This document shows positions 9,232 through 17,163 of a DNA stretch of 64,000 bases, one piece after another. The notes beneath the pieces were generated by a model that worked only from the letters and a program-made list of their open reading frames with translations, was not told the origin of the DNA and searched no databases. The stretch comes from Marasmitruncus massiliensis (lineage in GTDB: Bacteria > Bacillota > Clostridia > Oscillospirales > Ruminococcaceae), in contig NZ_FYDE01000005.1 of the NCBI RefSeq assembly GCF_900186535.1, positions 1,650,895 to 1,714,894 on the forward strand, given 5' to 3'. Position numbers and translations under genes: made by a program. Numbering within the stretch: position 1 is the stretch's first letter; every line of letters starts with the position of its first letter.

Positions 9232-10470
9232 ATGGAAGATACCGAAATTGTCGGCAAAAAGGAAGCTGAAACGCCGCTGGTCAGCGTTGTGGTGCTCGCG
9301 TATAACCATCTGGATTATACGAAGCTGTGCATTGAAAGCCTGTACCGGTATACAACCGATGTTGATTTCGAGCTGATTACCGTCAACAACGGTTCGACAG
9401 ATGGAACAGAGGAATATTTCAACAGTCTGCCCAATGAGAAAAAACTGAACTTTCCCGAAAATATCGGGGTTGACAAGGCGGTGAATCAGGGCTTTCGGAT
9501 GGCGCAGGGCAAATATACCCTGAACCTGAGTAATGATATTGTTGTTACCAGTCGTTGGCTGAGCAATCTGGTCGCCTGCATGGAATCCGACGATAAAATC
9601 GGAATGGTGGTTCCCGTGTGCGGATTCTCATCCAATAACCAGCAGGTCAACCTGTACTACCATACGCTGGAAGAAATGCAGCTTATCGCACAAGTCTACA
9701 ACAAAAGCAATCCCGATTTGTGGGAGGAACGGATGAAGCTGGTCACCTACACCTGCCTTTTCAGGACGGATGTGCAGAAAGCGATCGGCGGATTCGACGA
9801 GGATTTCAACCCCGGTGCCTATGATGACGACGCGATCAGCTTCCGTATACGGAGGATGGGATACAGGCTGATCCTTGCAAAGGATACCTATGTGCACCAT
9901 TTCGGTTCGGTTACCTTTAACGCCGAATATGCAAAAAACAATCTTGCCCAAAGGAATATGCGACTCTTTATGCAAAAATTCGGCGTGAATTCCTGGGTTG
10001 CCAGCATGATCGACTTTCATGTTGTGGATATCGCGGACTACAGCCCGCGGGGAGAGATTTGCATTTTGGGAATCGGAAGCTCCTGCGGGCCCACGCTGCT
10101 GCAAATAAAAAACAGGTTCCGGAGTAAGGGTGTGCGGGATGTAAAGCTCTTTTATCTTTCCGACCAGGAAAGCAGCATGCCCGACCTCAGAAGCATTTGC
10201 GATACCTGCGTATGCGCTTCCGACAAGGAGCTGGAGGAATACTTCGGGAGCCGGCTTTATGACATTGCGGTTGTGGAGAGCGAAACGGATAAGCTGCAAA
10301 ATCCCGGACGCTTTTTTGACAGCCTGAGCAGGCTGCTCAAAAAGAATGGGCAGCTTATTTTGACCGCTCCTGCCGCTTTTTACCCAAAGGCGGCGCAGCT
10401 TCTGGAGGAACGGGAATTTGTCTTTTCCAAAAGTGCGCGGGAATATTATTATGCCTTTACAAAACAATAA
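9232..10470 (+). CDS. Family 2 glycosyltransferase with methyltransferase-like C-terminal domain
   Basis: The N-terminal part (about residues 15-265) is a GT2 domain: PLVSVVVLAYNHLDYT, VNNGSTDGT for nucleotide binding, LSNDIVV as the DxD-type metal site, and a C-terminal acceptor loop with GAYDDDAISFRIRRMGY. From about residue 275 a second domain begins with ICILGIGSSCG. It continues with YDIAVVESETDKLQNPGRFF and LLKKNGQLILTAP, which looks like the second half of a class I SAM methyltransferase, though a clean GxGxG is not visible. It is probably the enzyme that transfers the cluster's CDP-sugar. ATG 9232 follows AGGAAGGAGAGG. Last gene of the cluster, followed by a terminator. Confidence 0.88.
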   Translation: MEDTEIVGKKEAETPLVSVVVLAYNHLDYTKLCIESLYRYTTDVDFELITVNNGSTDGTEEYFNSLPNEKKLNFPENIGVDKAVNQGFRMAQGKYTLNLSNDIVVTSRWLSNLVACMESDDKIGMVVPVCGFSSNNQQVNLYYHTLEEMQLIAQVYNKSNPDLWEERMKLVTYTCLFRTDVQKAIGGFDEDFNPGAYDDDAISFRIRRMGYRLILAKDTYVHHFGSVTFNAEYAKNNLAQRNMRLFMQKFGVNSWVASMIDFHVVDIADYSPRGEICILGIGSSCGPTLLQIKNRFRSKGVRDVKLFYLSDQESSMPDLRSICDTCVCASDKELEEYFGSRLYDIAVVESETDKLQNPGRFFDSLSRLLKKNGQLILTAPAAFYPKAAQLLEEREFVFSKSAREYYYAFTKQ

Positions 10471-10481
10471 TCCGCAAAAAT

Positions 10482-10520
10482 AAAAGGACGCTTTTCCATA
10501 AAAAAGTGTCCTTTTATTTT
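10482..10520 (+). terminator. Terminator of the CDP-sugar cluster
   Basis: AAAAGGACGCTTTT pairs with AAAAGTGTCCTTTT (about 10483-10516) and is followed by ATTTTG. It lies directly after the glycosyltransferase stop. Confidence 0.75.
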
Positions 10521-10612
10521 GTACAATAGGGCGGGTTACAATTACGTTGAGGAGAGGGCGTCTTTTACAGCGATGTCGAGGAACCGGGAAACATCCAAAT
10601 ACGAGAAAAGCA

Positions 10613-10649
10613 AGGAGAGGCGTTATCCGTGAGGGATAATGTCTCTCCT
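10613..10649 (-). terminator. Hairpin after the TauE-like gene
   Basis: An imperfect inverted repeat, AGGAGAGGCGTTATCC with GGATAATGTCTCTCCT and a four-base loop, lies downstream of the minus-strand TauE gene. On the minus strand it is followed by a T-rich stretch (TTGCTTTTCT), so it probably ends that transcript. Confidence 0.5.
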
Positions 10650-10690
10650 GCTTACTAAACATGTTTTATACAATCCTCCAGCCGAGGGCT

Positions 10691-11416
10691 TTATCCGGCA
10701 ATCAGTAAATAAAATCCGAACACGACCATTAAACCATAAACAACTTTGCGGATTACCGGAAAGGTGATTCTTTTAAATATTTTAAAGCCAATGAAAGCTC
10801 CGAGAACGATCCCAATCAAAGAGACTCCACAATACTGCGCTATTTGCACATTAAAATTGCCCATTAATAGGTGAAGTATGAGAACTAGGCTGCCGTTTAA
10901 AGCAAAATAGCATTGTAAAGTTGCATTATATTCCATTTTATCGTCAGTCGTTGATAGAAAGTAAATCACCATAGGCGGTCCGCCCATATTAAACAATCCG
11001 CTTAATATTCCGCTGACAGAACCGATGATTAAGCCGTTTACCGGCGTTTGCCTGACCCGTATTTTTTGATTAAAAAAGATAAAATAAATCGATAGCAATA
11101 TCAGGATCAACCCTAAAATTCTCCGCATGAAGCCATCTGGGCTGGACATCATAACCGCAACCCCTGCCAAACTGGTGATAGTGGAGGAAATCAGGGGATA
11201 CAGCATCAGCTTAAAATTAATTTGCCTGCGCAAGTTAAAGGCGAAGCTGGCTACCATAAAAAAGGAACTGATTGCCGTTACCGCCGCCGCATATTTGAGC
11301 GGCATCGCTAACGGCATTAATGTCATCGCAATAATAGAAAAGCCAAATCCTGTACATCCCTGTATAAAAGCGGACAGCAGGGTAATGAGGCCAATCATAA
11401 CAAAGCTGTATCCCAT
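10691..11416 (-). CDS. TauE/SafE-family membrane exporter
   Basis: A 241-residue integral membrane protein with about eight hydrophobic helices. The two inverted repeats of the family are visible: IQGCTGFGFSIIAM in the first helix pair and SGLFNMGGPPMVIYFL in the second. Members move sulfite, sulfoacetate or other small organic anions, possibly by proton coupling. ATG 11416 follows GAAAGG at nine bases; the longer frame start 30 bases upstream has no ribosome site. It runs in the direction of the larA operon but is separated from it by about 270 bases without a gene, so co-transcription is uncertain. The substrate cannot be predicted; export of an organic anion from the adjoining pathway is one option. 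Confidence 0.85.
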   Translation of the reverse strand: MGYSFVMIGLITLLSAFIQGCTGFGFSIIAMTLMPLAMPLKYAAAVTAISSFFMVASFAFNLRRQINFKLMLYPLISSTITSLAGVAVMMSSPDGFMRRILGLILILLSIYFIFFNQKIRVRQTPVNGLIIGSVSGILSGLFNMGGPPMVIYFLSTTDDKMEYNATLQCYFALNGSLVLILHLLMGNFNVQIAQYCGVSLIGIVLGAFIGFKIFKRITFPVIRKVVYGLMVVFGFYLLIAG

Positions 11417-11688
11417 ATCGTTTACCTTTCGATCTAAATCAATCACAGCCGCACAAAGAGATTATCATGCCCAGAACATCCGCTTGGCTTTCCCAATAGA
11501 CGCCTTGCCAATAAAAGATCAACGGCACTACATAATTCCCGCTTTTTTAAAATAGTGCAGTATTTAGCACGGCGGCGCCGTGTACCGATTTGATCACGAC
11601 GCCACCAATGCAGCCAATGCCTGAAAAGAAAAAGCAACGAGATACAAAAGCCTGTCAGGCCGGCATTTATAGTTTAATCTTTAGCAGG

Positions 11689-13173
11689 TCAGCCATGAAA
11701 TCCACAATCCGCAAAACCGTTGGTACCATCGTACGGCTCATCTTTCATGCAAAGATGCACGGAAGCCGTTTTAAAGGTAAGCGGCAGTGCCAGAATATTC
11801 GGGTTATCGCCCACATATTTCTTTTTGGCATCCGCCAAAGCCTCTTCAAAAGTTGCTCTGGTTTTTAGCCCCATACCCCGTGCCAGACCGGGCTTCTCGG
11901 CGCCGACAATATAAATTGCAGAGGTGTTCTCCTCGGCGATATGCCCGCAGCTCATCATGGAAAATCCATGAAATGGATGAAACGCATTGCAGTACCGATA
12001 TTGACGGATGTATTCCTCGTCGGTTGCAAAATATTCTCCATAGCGATTCAAGTCGGGCAGCTTGTTCATATAATCGGTTTGGAACATATCATATAGTTTA
12101 GGAAGATAGGGCCATAACTCCTCATGAAAATATCCGTTGCAGATAGAAGAACAGATAATCACGCAGTGATCCTTTAAAATACGTTTATGACGTATCACCT
12201 GCGCGGATAGTGCCTGCATCATCATGATCGGGTTGGTACCCATGCCGTCGCCGTAATGGAAAAATTGAGGCATGCCAAATACGACGACATCATATTTCTT
12301 CTCCGCCCAATTGACATAGGTTCGTTTGTCAGCGGTAATCCATGATTTTGGCTGCATTTCTCTTGCATATCCGCTGTTAATCTCAATTTGACGGGACTTG
12401 GTATCCAGGACAGCGTCACAGCAGAAAAATTTCTTGCCCATGCATTGTTCCATATGCTCACCGATCTCGTCAAACTTTGAGCGCATCAGGGAATGTCCGC
12501 TGACAGGAGTAAAGTCCTTCCGATGCATAACTTCAGGAACATGATGAGAAGCAATGCAGCGCCAATGTGTAATGCCGGTGGCGCAGTGTTTATAACCGCC
12601 TGAATATCCGCCGTATGGGTTTCCCTGCGTGTGACCGATCAAAATTGCCACATCGGAATCATAGACATACTTATTCATCAAAACAGGGTCGCCGCGCTCT
12701 GTTGTGCCCAGATCAACCAAATGCTCATAGTCTTCACTGTCGTGGTTGATGATCTGATGCGTAAACCAGAATTCATGAAAGAGTTCCGGACCCAAAACAT
12801 GAAAGATTTCTTCCTTCGTATTTTTACGGTGCAAGCCGTTAGAGCAAATCAGTAAAATGTCTTTTTTCTCAACGCCTGCTTTATAAAGCTCCTCCAAAAT
12901 AATCGGAATGGATATTTTACGGTGAGCAGTGGGCTGCTCGCCGCCTTTTACTCTGTCCGGGAAGATAATTGTGACTTTTGAGCCTTTCTTTGCCAGATTG
13001 GAAAGCGGCTCCATTCCAATAGGATGCAAAATGGATTCCCTGGTCGCCTCGATCAGCCTGTCTTCAGGAATAAAAGGTGGATCGGGCACTGTCACTCCGG
13101 GTATAAATACATCGGTTGTATCCGGCAAATCAGCGGACATGGTACCTTGGCCGTATTCAAATTCCAGTTTCAT
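11689..13173 (-). CDS. LarA-like nickel-pincer racemase/epimerase
   Basis: A 494-residue DUF2088/LarA-superfamily protein. LarA uses a covalently bound nickel-pincer nucleotide to racemise or epimerise 2-hydroxyacids by hydride transfer. Visible landmarks are SNGLHRKNT (the His region), YGGYSGGYKHCATGI with the lysine expected to carry the cofactor, and HHVPEVMH. The stretch corresponding to the DxxR substrate site reads FPDRVKGG, so the arginine is apparently replaced. It is longer than lactate racemase (about 425 residues). It is the last gene of an aldolase/kinase operon, which points to a sugar-acid or sugar-derived hydroxyacid rather than lactate. ATG 13173 has AAGGA upstream. No larB/C/E cofactor genes are seen here. 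Confidence 0.82.
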   Translation of the reverse strand: MKLEFEYGQGTMSADLPDTTDVFIPGVTVPDPPFIPEDRLIEATRESILHPIGMEPLSNLAKKGSKVTIIFPDRVKGGEQPTAHRKISIPIILEELYKAGVEKKDILLICSNGLHRKNTKEEIFHVLGPELFHEFWFTHQIINHDSEDYEHLVDLGTTERGDPVLMNKYVYDSDVAILIGHTQGNPYGGYSGGYKHCATGITHWRCIASHHVPEVMHRKDFTPVSGHSLMRSKFDEIGEHMEQCMGKKFFCCDAVLDTKSRQIEINSGYAREMQPKSWITADKRTYVNWAEKKYDVVVFGMPQFFHYGDGMGTNPIMMMQALSAQVIRHKRILKDHCVIICSSICNGYFHEELWPYLPKLYDMFQTDYMNKLPDLNRYGEYFATDEEYIRQYRYCNAFHPFHGFSMMSCGHIAEENTSAIYIVGAEKPGLARGMGLKTRATFEEALADAKKKYVGDNPNILALPLTFKTASVHLCMKDEPYDGTNGFADCGFHG

Positions 13174-13197
13174 AACTTTCAATCCTTTCTTAAACAG

Positions 13198-14127
13198 CTA
13201 AGCGCTGTATTGATCCATAATGGATTTAAGCTCGTTCACATAAAAACCGATCTCACCTGAAAAACGGGTAAGTGCAACTAACCCGCCATCAATGGTGTTA
13301 ATGCCGGAAATCATTGCTGCGTTCTCTTCTTTGAGTCCTCCACCGTAAACAACCGGGATATCGAATCCGAATTGCGTCTTAACGATATCTTTCATCAAAG
13401 CGGAGACAAACTGAATATAATCCTTTCCGGGAGGAGTCTTACCGGGACCGATTGCCCAAATCGGTTCATATCCAATCACAATCGCTCTGTCCGGCAAAAA
13501 TTTAGTGATGCCTTCCAGACCGCGCAATAATTGATCGGACAGTACCTTCTTAATACGAACTTGCTGTTCCTCAAAATCTCCGCCGCCCCGTTCTTCCGCG
13601 GTTTCGCCGATACAAAGCAGTACGTCCATGCCCTGCTGCATCGCGGAAAGCACCTCGCGATTGATGATACGGTCAACGGCCGATGAACATTTTTCGCGCG
13701 TCGATTGGTTTAGATTCCAGTCGGGCTGGTAGAAACCGATCACTTCCTGCTTATCGCGGCGTTCTTCAGAATGGCCGATGATCGACCAGCGGCAGCCTAT
13801 CTGATAGGCGCTGGCGGCCGGCAGATTGGAAGTAAACGCACCAAAATTTTTGCCCGGAAGAACATTATCGCGGAAAACGCTTTGGCAGCCGATTTCAAGC
13901 CGGCCTCTCCTGTTTTCGGGATAAGACGCAAGGGCCTCCTGTGCTGGAATAATCAAAGCTTCAGGGATGAAATAAACGACATGAATATCTTGTAATAATC
14001 CAATGCCCAAATCTATGCTGTCCTGTATCACTTTTCGAATCCAATCTCCCGGATTGTCACAGGGGCAAACACCGCCTTTATCGCGCGGAACGTCAAACCG
14101 CTTTAAGTTAACAAATATACTTTTCAA
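13198..14127 (-). CDS. Triosephosphate-isomerase-like protein (possible tetrulose-phosphate isomerase)
   Basis: A TIM-barrel protein of 309 residues, longer than the usual 250 for TpiA. Catalytic residues are all there: FVNLKRF gives Asn7 and Lys9, SIIGHSEERR gives His119, VIGYEPIWAIGPGK gives Glu221, and the phosphate loop is VYGGGLKEENA with INTIDGGLVA. The phosphate loop and insertions differ from housekeeping TpiA. Relatives such as EryH act on erythrulose phosphates, and the aldolase/kinase context makes such a non-triose role plausible. I chose TTG 14127 because AAAGGAG lies eight bases upstream; the TTG 36 bases further up has no ribosome site. It lies between the PFK-like and LarA genes. 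Confidence 0.82.
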   Translation of the reverse strand: MKSIFVNLKRFDVPRDKGGVCPCDNPGDWIRKVIQDSIDLGIGLLQDIHVVYFIPEALIIPAQEALASYPENRRGRLEIGCQSVFRDNVLPGKNFGAFTSNLPAASAYQIGCRWSIIGHSEERRDKQEVIGFYQPDWNLNQSTREKCSSAVDRIINREVLSAMQQGMDVLLCIGETAEERGGGDFEEQQVRIKKVLSDQLLRGLEGITKFLPDRAIVIGYEPIWAIGPGKTPPGKDYIQFVSALMKDIVKTQFGFDIPVVYGGGLKEENAAMISGINTIDGGLVALTRFSGEIGFYVNELKSIMDQYSA

Positions 14128-14168
14128 ATTCTCAACTCCTTTTAGCGTAACTTTTTCCAGCAATGCAT

Positions 14169-15329
14169 TTATTGGTTAAACCAGGCAAACTCAAGTAAAT
14201 CCCCGCCGATTAGAGGGCGGCACCACTCCTTGAATTTATCTGTAACTCCACTGCCGTCCTCTGCAATAAACTCCGCCGGTATGGGCCGCTCATGCAGCAT
14301 GACCTCTTCAATCGGAATTTCAATTACCTGGATAGAATAGGGCGACGAACTGATGCGTTTAAATCCGATCATGACACCCGTTTTGCCCGAAAGAGCGGCT
14401 TTGCAGGCCTGCTCTCCTGCCAAAATAGCTTCTTTGCGGTCGACTGAGGATTGATACAAAACAGACGCCCTTCCCAGAATCCCCGGTTTTTCACTTCTGG
14501 CTTTGATTCCCAGCCGCTTAATAACCAGCTCCGCCAAATGAGCGCCTACATCTCCAAAATACGTTGATCTGCCGATTTGCATAATCGGGTCGACAATCGG
14601 GGAACCATCTGCCTTTTTTAGCCCTTCACTTGCAACGATGACGGCACAGCCATATTTGTTATACAAATCCCTGACATCCTGCAAATAGTTTTCTTCATCA
14701 AAAGCGATCTCCGGAAGATAAATCCGATGCGGCCCCGCTTCTACGTCTCCTTTTGACAGCGACGCGGCAGCGGTAATCCAGCCGGCATTTCTGCCCATAG
14801 CTTCAATAATACAGACATGAATCGGCATTGAGCGTACATCCTGCGAAATTTCCGCTGTAGCTTGCGCCAAAAATCGGGCTGCGCTGCCGTAACCGGGGCA
14901 ATGGTCAGTGATAGCGATATCATTATCCACCGTCTTTGGAATGCCGATGACAAAAATATCCTTACCCTGCGCGGCTCGATATATCTTACCGCAGGTATCC
15001 ATCGTACCGTTTCCGCCGTTAAAAAGCACATAGCGAATATGATGCTTTTTTATAATGGCAATCATTTTCTGATAATCTTCCGTTTCCAGATGGGTACGGG
15101 ATGTCCCGATTGCCGTTGCGGGCGTTTGTTTCAGCAGTTCAAGTTCGTTCTGCGATACTGTGGAAAAATCGATAAATTTCTCAGCCAGCAGACCTGCCGT
15201 TCCGCCAAGCGCCCCGTATACTGTCCCAATTTCATGGTGTTTTCTCGCTTCCATAATAGAACCGTACAGCGAGCAATTGATCACAGTTGTCGGGCCGCCG
15301 CCGTGTACAATCAACATATTTCCTTTCAT
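14169..15329 (-). CDS. 6-phosphofructokinase-family kinase
   Basis: A PfkA-superfamily protein of 386 residues. GGGPTTVINCSLYG is the N-terminal donor loop, GGNGTMDT replaces the usual GGDGS, PKTVDNDI carries the catalytic Asp, and EAMGRNAGW matches the fructose-6-phosphate site. The lysine in PKTVDND is found in pyrophosphate-dependent and some atypical ATP-dependent enzymes, while the glycine in GGNG favours ATP; the expected metal-binding Asp is Asn. The phosphoryl donor and the substrate are therefore uncertain. ATG 15329 follows AAAGGAG. In this operon it would phosphorylate a ketose phosphate before cleavage by the class II aldolase. Confidence 0.88.
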   Translation of the reverse strand: MKGNMLIVHGGGPTTVINCSLYGSIMEARKHHEIGTVYGALGGTAGLLAEKFIDFSTVSQNELELLKQTPATAIGTSRTHLETEDYQKMIAIIKKHHIRYVLFNGGNGTMDTCGKIYRAAQGKDIFVIGIPKTVDNDIAITDHCPGYGSAARFLAQATAEISQDVRSMPIHVCIIEAMGRNAGWITAAASLSKGDVEAGPHRIYLPEIAFDEENYLQDVRDLYNKYGCAVIVASEGLKKADGSPIVDPIMQIGRSTYFGDVGAHLAELVIKRLGIKARSEKPGILGRASVLYQSSVDRKEAILAGEQACKAALSGKTGVMIGFKRISSSPYSIQVIEIPIEEVMLHERPIPAEFIAEDGSGVTDKFKEWCRPLIGGDLLEFAWFNQ

Positions 15330-15333
15330 TCCG

Positions 15334-15453
15334 TCATCTCCTTTTATCAGCAGAGACCTTTCGGTATCTTTCAGCCATTTCATCTAACGACACACGTTCA
15401 ACCAGCGGGGCTTTTCCAACTGAGCCGAATTCTACAATCAGCGTACCGACCAC
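15334..15453 (-). CDS. Short coding-like frame before the PFK gene, unidentified
   Basis: In the 267-base gap between the DUF3842 gene and the kinase, a GTG-to-TGA frame of 39 codons reads VEFGSVGKAPLVERVSLDEM and onward, which looks protein-like. It ends within the ribosome site of the kinase gene. Further upstream in the gap another short frame contains ATSIVFVQQEAGYATEA. I recognise neither. There is no good ribosome site for the GTG. A leader peptide is possible, but the remains of a deleted operon gene seem more likely. Confidence 0.25.
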   Translation of the reverse strand: MVGTLIVEFGSVGKAPLVERVSLDEMAERYRKVSADKRR

Positions 15454-15596
15454 TTTTTAGTTTTCTTTCGTTTCATTCTGTCATAACAAATACAAAAATT
15501 ATTTTCGGATAGTTTTCCTATGTAGCTTCTGTCGCATATCCCGCTTCTTGCTGAACAAAAACGATCGATGTTGCTCCATATAGCCAGCGGAAAAGG

Positions 15597-16013
15597 TTAA
15601 TTGATCATGCCTTTGAGCTGCTCAACCGCATCTTGAACCAACCGGTTAACCGGCAGGCCTGGTACACCCGCGACAAAAGTATTGCAGTGGCTGACAGGAA
15701 TCAGGACGCGCTTCGCGTTACTTTGCCCGGCGGCTACCGCCATGCGGGGCGTAATCTCGCCGAATAGGGAATCTGCAATCACAATGCCGATAGGGCCGAC
15801 AATGATGTCTGCTTGGCGACAACCAACCACAACAGCATTTTCGCCCGTGGCGGCATTATCAGCGCCGGCTTTCAGCATAGCATTCGTTGCCACGCTGTTC
15901 GTGCCTATGGCGGTAATTTCCGCGCAAGGGAATGCCGGTTTTATCGCCAAGACTAGTTGTTTGCCAAGCCCGCCGCCCTGACCGTCGATGATTAGAATTT
16001 TTATGAAAAGCAC
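15597..16013 (-). CDS. DUF3842 family protein
   Basis: A protein of about 138 residues matching the DUF3842 pattern: ILIIDGQGGGLGK as a nucleotide-binding-like loop at the N terminus, GTNSVATNAMLKAGA, ADIIVGPIGIV and KRVLIPVSHCN. The function is unknown; the glycine loop suggests a Rossmann-like fold. It lies between the aldolase and kinase genes. The start is unclear: GTG 16013 is used here, but its ribosome site overlaps it. A strong GAGGTG sits six bases before an ATA codon at 16004-16002, which coincides with the usual N terminus of the family (IKILIIDGQGGG). Confidence 0.8.
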   Translation of the reverse strand: MLFIKILIIDGQGGGLGKQLVLAIKPAFPCAEITAIGTNSVATNAMLKAGADNAATGENAVVVGCRQADIIVGPIGIVIADSLFGEITPRMAVAAGQSNAKRVLIPVSHCNTFVAGVPGLPVNRLVQDAVEQLKGMIN

Positions 16014-16091
16014 CTCTCTTCTAAAAACAATGGAAAACGTTTTGAAACTAAAGCTTTCCAAGCGATAACCATACCCCGCAAGTAGAGAAGC

Positions 16092-16943
16092 TTATGCTTT
16101 CCCCTCAGAACCGGAAAGACGAATGATATTCTTTACATCTTCACACAGCGCGTTGCTCGCATACTGTGAAAGCTTCCACGAATGCCCTTGATGATCAAGA
16201 TTCCTGAGTGCTTCTTCATAATGCTGTACATATTTGTAGCGGATTTCGGTGCCGAAATTGATTTTTGCTACCCCTAAACCGATTGCTTCTTTCACAATAC
16301 CTTCGTCCATGCCTGTACACCCGTGCAGGACCAGTGGAATATCGGTAAATTTACGCACCTCGCGCAAAACATCTAATTTGATGTCAGGCTTGCCTTTATA
16401 ATATCCATGTGCATTTCCGATGCCGATAGCCAGCGTATCGGGCGTGCACATGGATAAAAATTGTTTTACCTGTTCGGGGTCGGCAACATTTTTGTTTTCC
16501 TGCACAATCCCATTATCCAGCCGTTGCAGTTCACCAATCTCGGCCTCCACGGGAACTCCGAAGCACTGTGCAACCTCAACAACCTTTTGAGTAAGCGCGG
16601 CGTTTTCTTTAATCGGCATTGTGGAGCCGTCAATCATTACGGATGAAAAACCCAGTTTCAATGCTTCCATGCAGATAGGGAATCCATCTCCGTGGTCGAG
16701 GTGAATGGAAATGGGTACGGAAACCTTATTTGCACACCACTTTGCAACAGCTACAAACCAGTCATTTCCTGAGTATGCTCCGGTTGAAACATAATGCGCC
16801 AAAATGATCGGCGATTGCAGCTCATCTGCCGCCTTGCAGATGCTCATAATGATATCATAATTACCGCCCTGCGTATTAATAGCCGGTATAGCATAGCCTT
16901 CGCGTGCGGCTTTATGTATCTGGTCGAGATTGGTTGTTAACAT
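16092..16943 (-). CDS. Class II fructose-bisphosphate aldolase family (GatY/KbaY/FbaA-like)
   Basis: A zinc-dependent aldolase of 283 residues that splits or forms a ketose 1,6-bisphosphate or 1-phosphate. The catalytic Asp83 and zinc ligand His84 are in HLDHGDG, the other zinc ligands are His179 (GNAHGYYKGKP) and His207 (LHGCTGM), and the phosphate-binding INFGTEIR follows. ATG 16943 has AAGGAG at nine bases. It is the first gene of the minus-strand operon, with a clear promoter and a perfect palindromic operator over the start of transcription. Together with the kinase and the TIM-like protein it forms the lower part of a ketose pathway. Whether the substrate is fructose-, tagatose- or another bisphosphate is open. 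Confidence 0.92.
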   Translation of the reverse strand: MLTTNLDQIHKAAREGYAIPAINTQGGNYDIIMSICKAADELQSPIILAHYVSTGAYSGNDWFVAVAKWCANKVSVPISIHLDHGDGFPICMEALKLGFSSVMIDGSTMPIKENAALTQKVVEVAQCFGVPVEAEIGELQRLDNGIVQENKNVADPEQVKQFLSMCTPDTLAIGIGNAHGYYKGKPDIKLDVLREVRKFTDIPLVLHGCTGMDEGIVKEAIGLGVAKINFGTEIRYKYVQHYEEALRNLDHQGHSWKLSQYASNALCEDVKNIIRLSGSEGKA

Positions 16944-16985
16944 GAAGAACACTCCTTAAATTACACTTTGGCACACTATTGGCTG

Positions 16986-17003
16986 AATACACTCGAGTGT
17001 ATT
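16986..17003. promoter_or_regulatory. LacI-type operator, perfect palindrome (copy 1 of 4)
   Basis: AATACACTCGAGTGTATT is a perfect 18-base palindrome covering the expected transcription start of the aldolase operon. Near-identical sites occur at 18368, 18443 and 25689. The LacI-family gene that starts 160 bases away is the natural candidate to bind it. Confidence 0.8.
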
Positions 17004-17006
17004 GAT

Positions 17007-17035
17007 AGTATACAACCTGATTTCTGATTCGTCAA
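17007..17035 (-). promoter_or_regulatory. Sigma-A promoter of the aldolase operon
   Basis: On the minus strand, TTGACG (17035-17030), a 17-base spacer and TATACT (17012-17007) lie just upstream of the palindromic operator and about 65 bases before the aldolase ATG. Confidence 0.7.
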
Positions 17036-17103
17036 CACTGTTTTTTATAAAAATAGCCAGAACATAATTTCTTCACAAATTTACTTGTTTTATCATTTTA
17101 CGG

Positions 17104-17133
17104 TTGACGCTTCATTCCAGGCATGTGTATAAT
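17104..17133 (+). promoter_or_regulatory. Promoter of the first LacI gene
   Basis: TTGACG (17104-17109), an 18-base spacer and TATAAT (17128-17133) lie 30 bases before the regulator ATG. It is about 100 bases from the palindromic operator, so autoregulation would need looping. Confidence 0.65.
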
Positions 17134-17163
17134 GATGATAATCCAAACAGGGGAGGCGCTTAT

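Noticed and set aside
10613-10649. Palindromic element considered as a CRISPR repeat or IS end
   Set aside because: It occurs once only, with no spacer pattern and no transposase; it fits a terminator for the TauE gene.
11443-11637. Small minus-strand frame upstream of the TauE gene
   Set aside because: Arg/Trp-rich, no ribosome site and no likeness to a known protein; treated as the promoter region.
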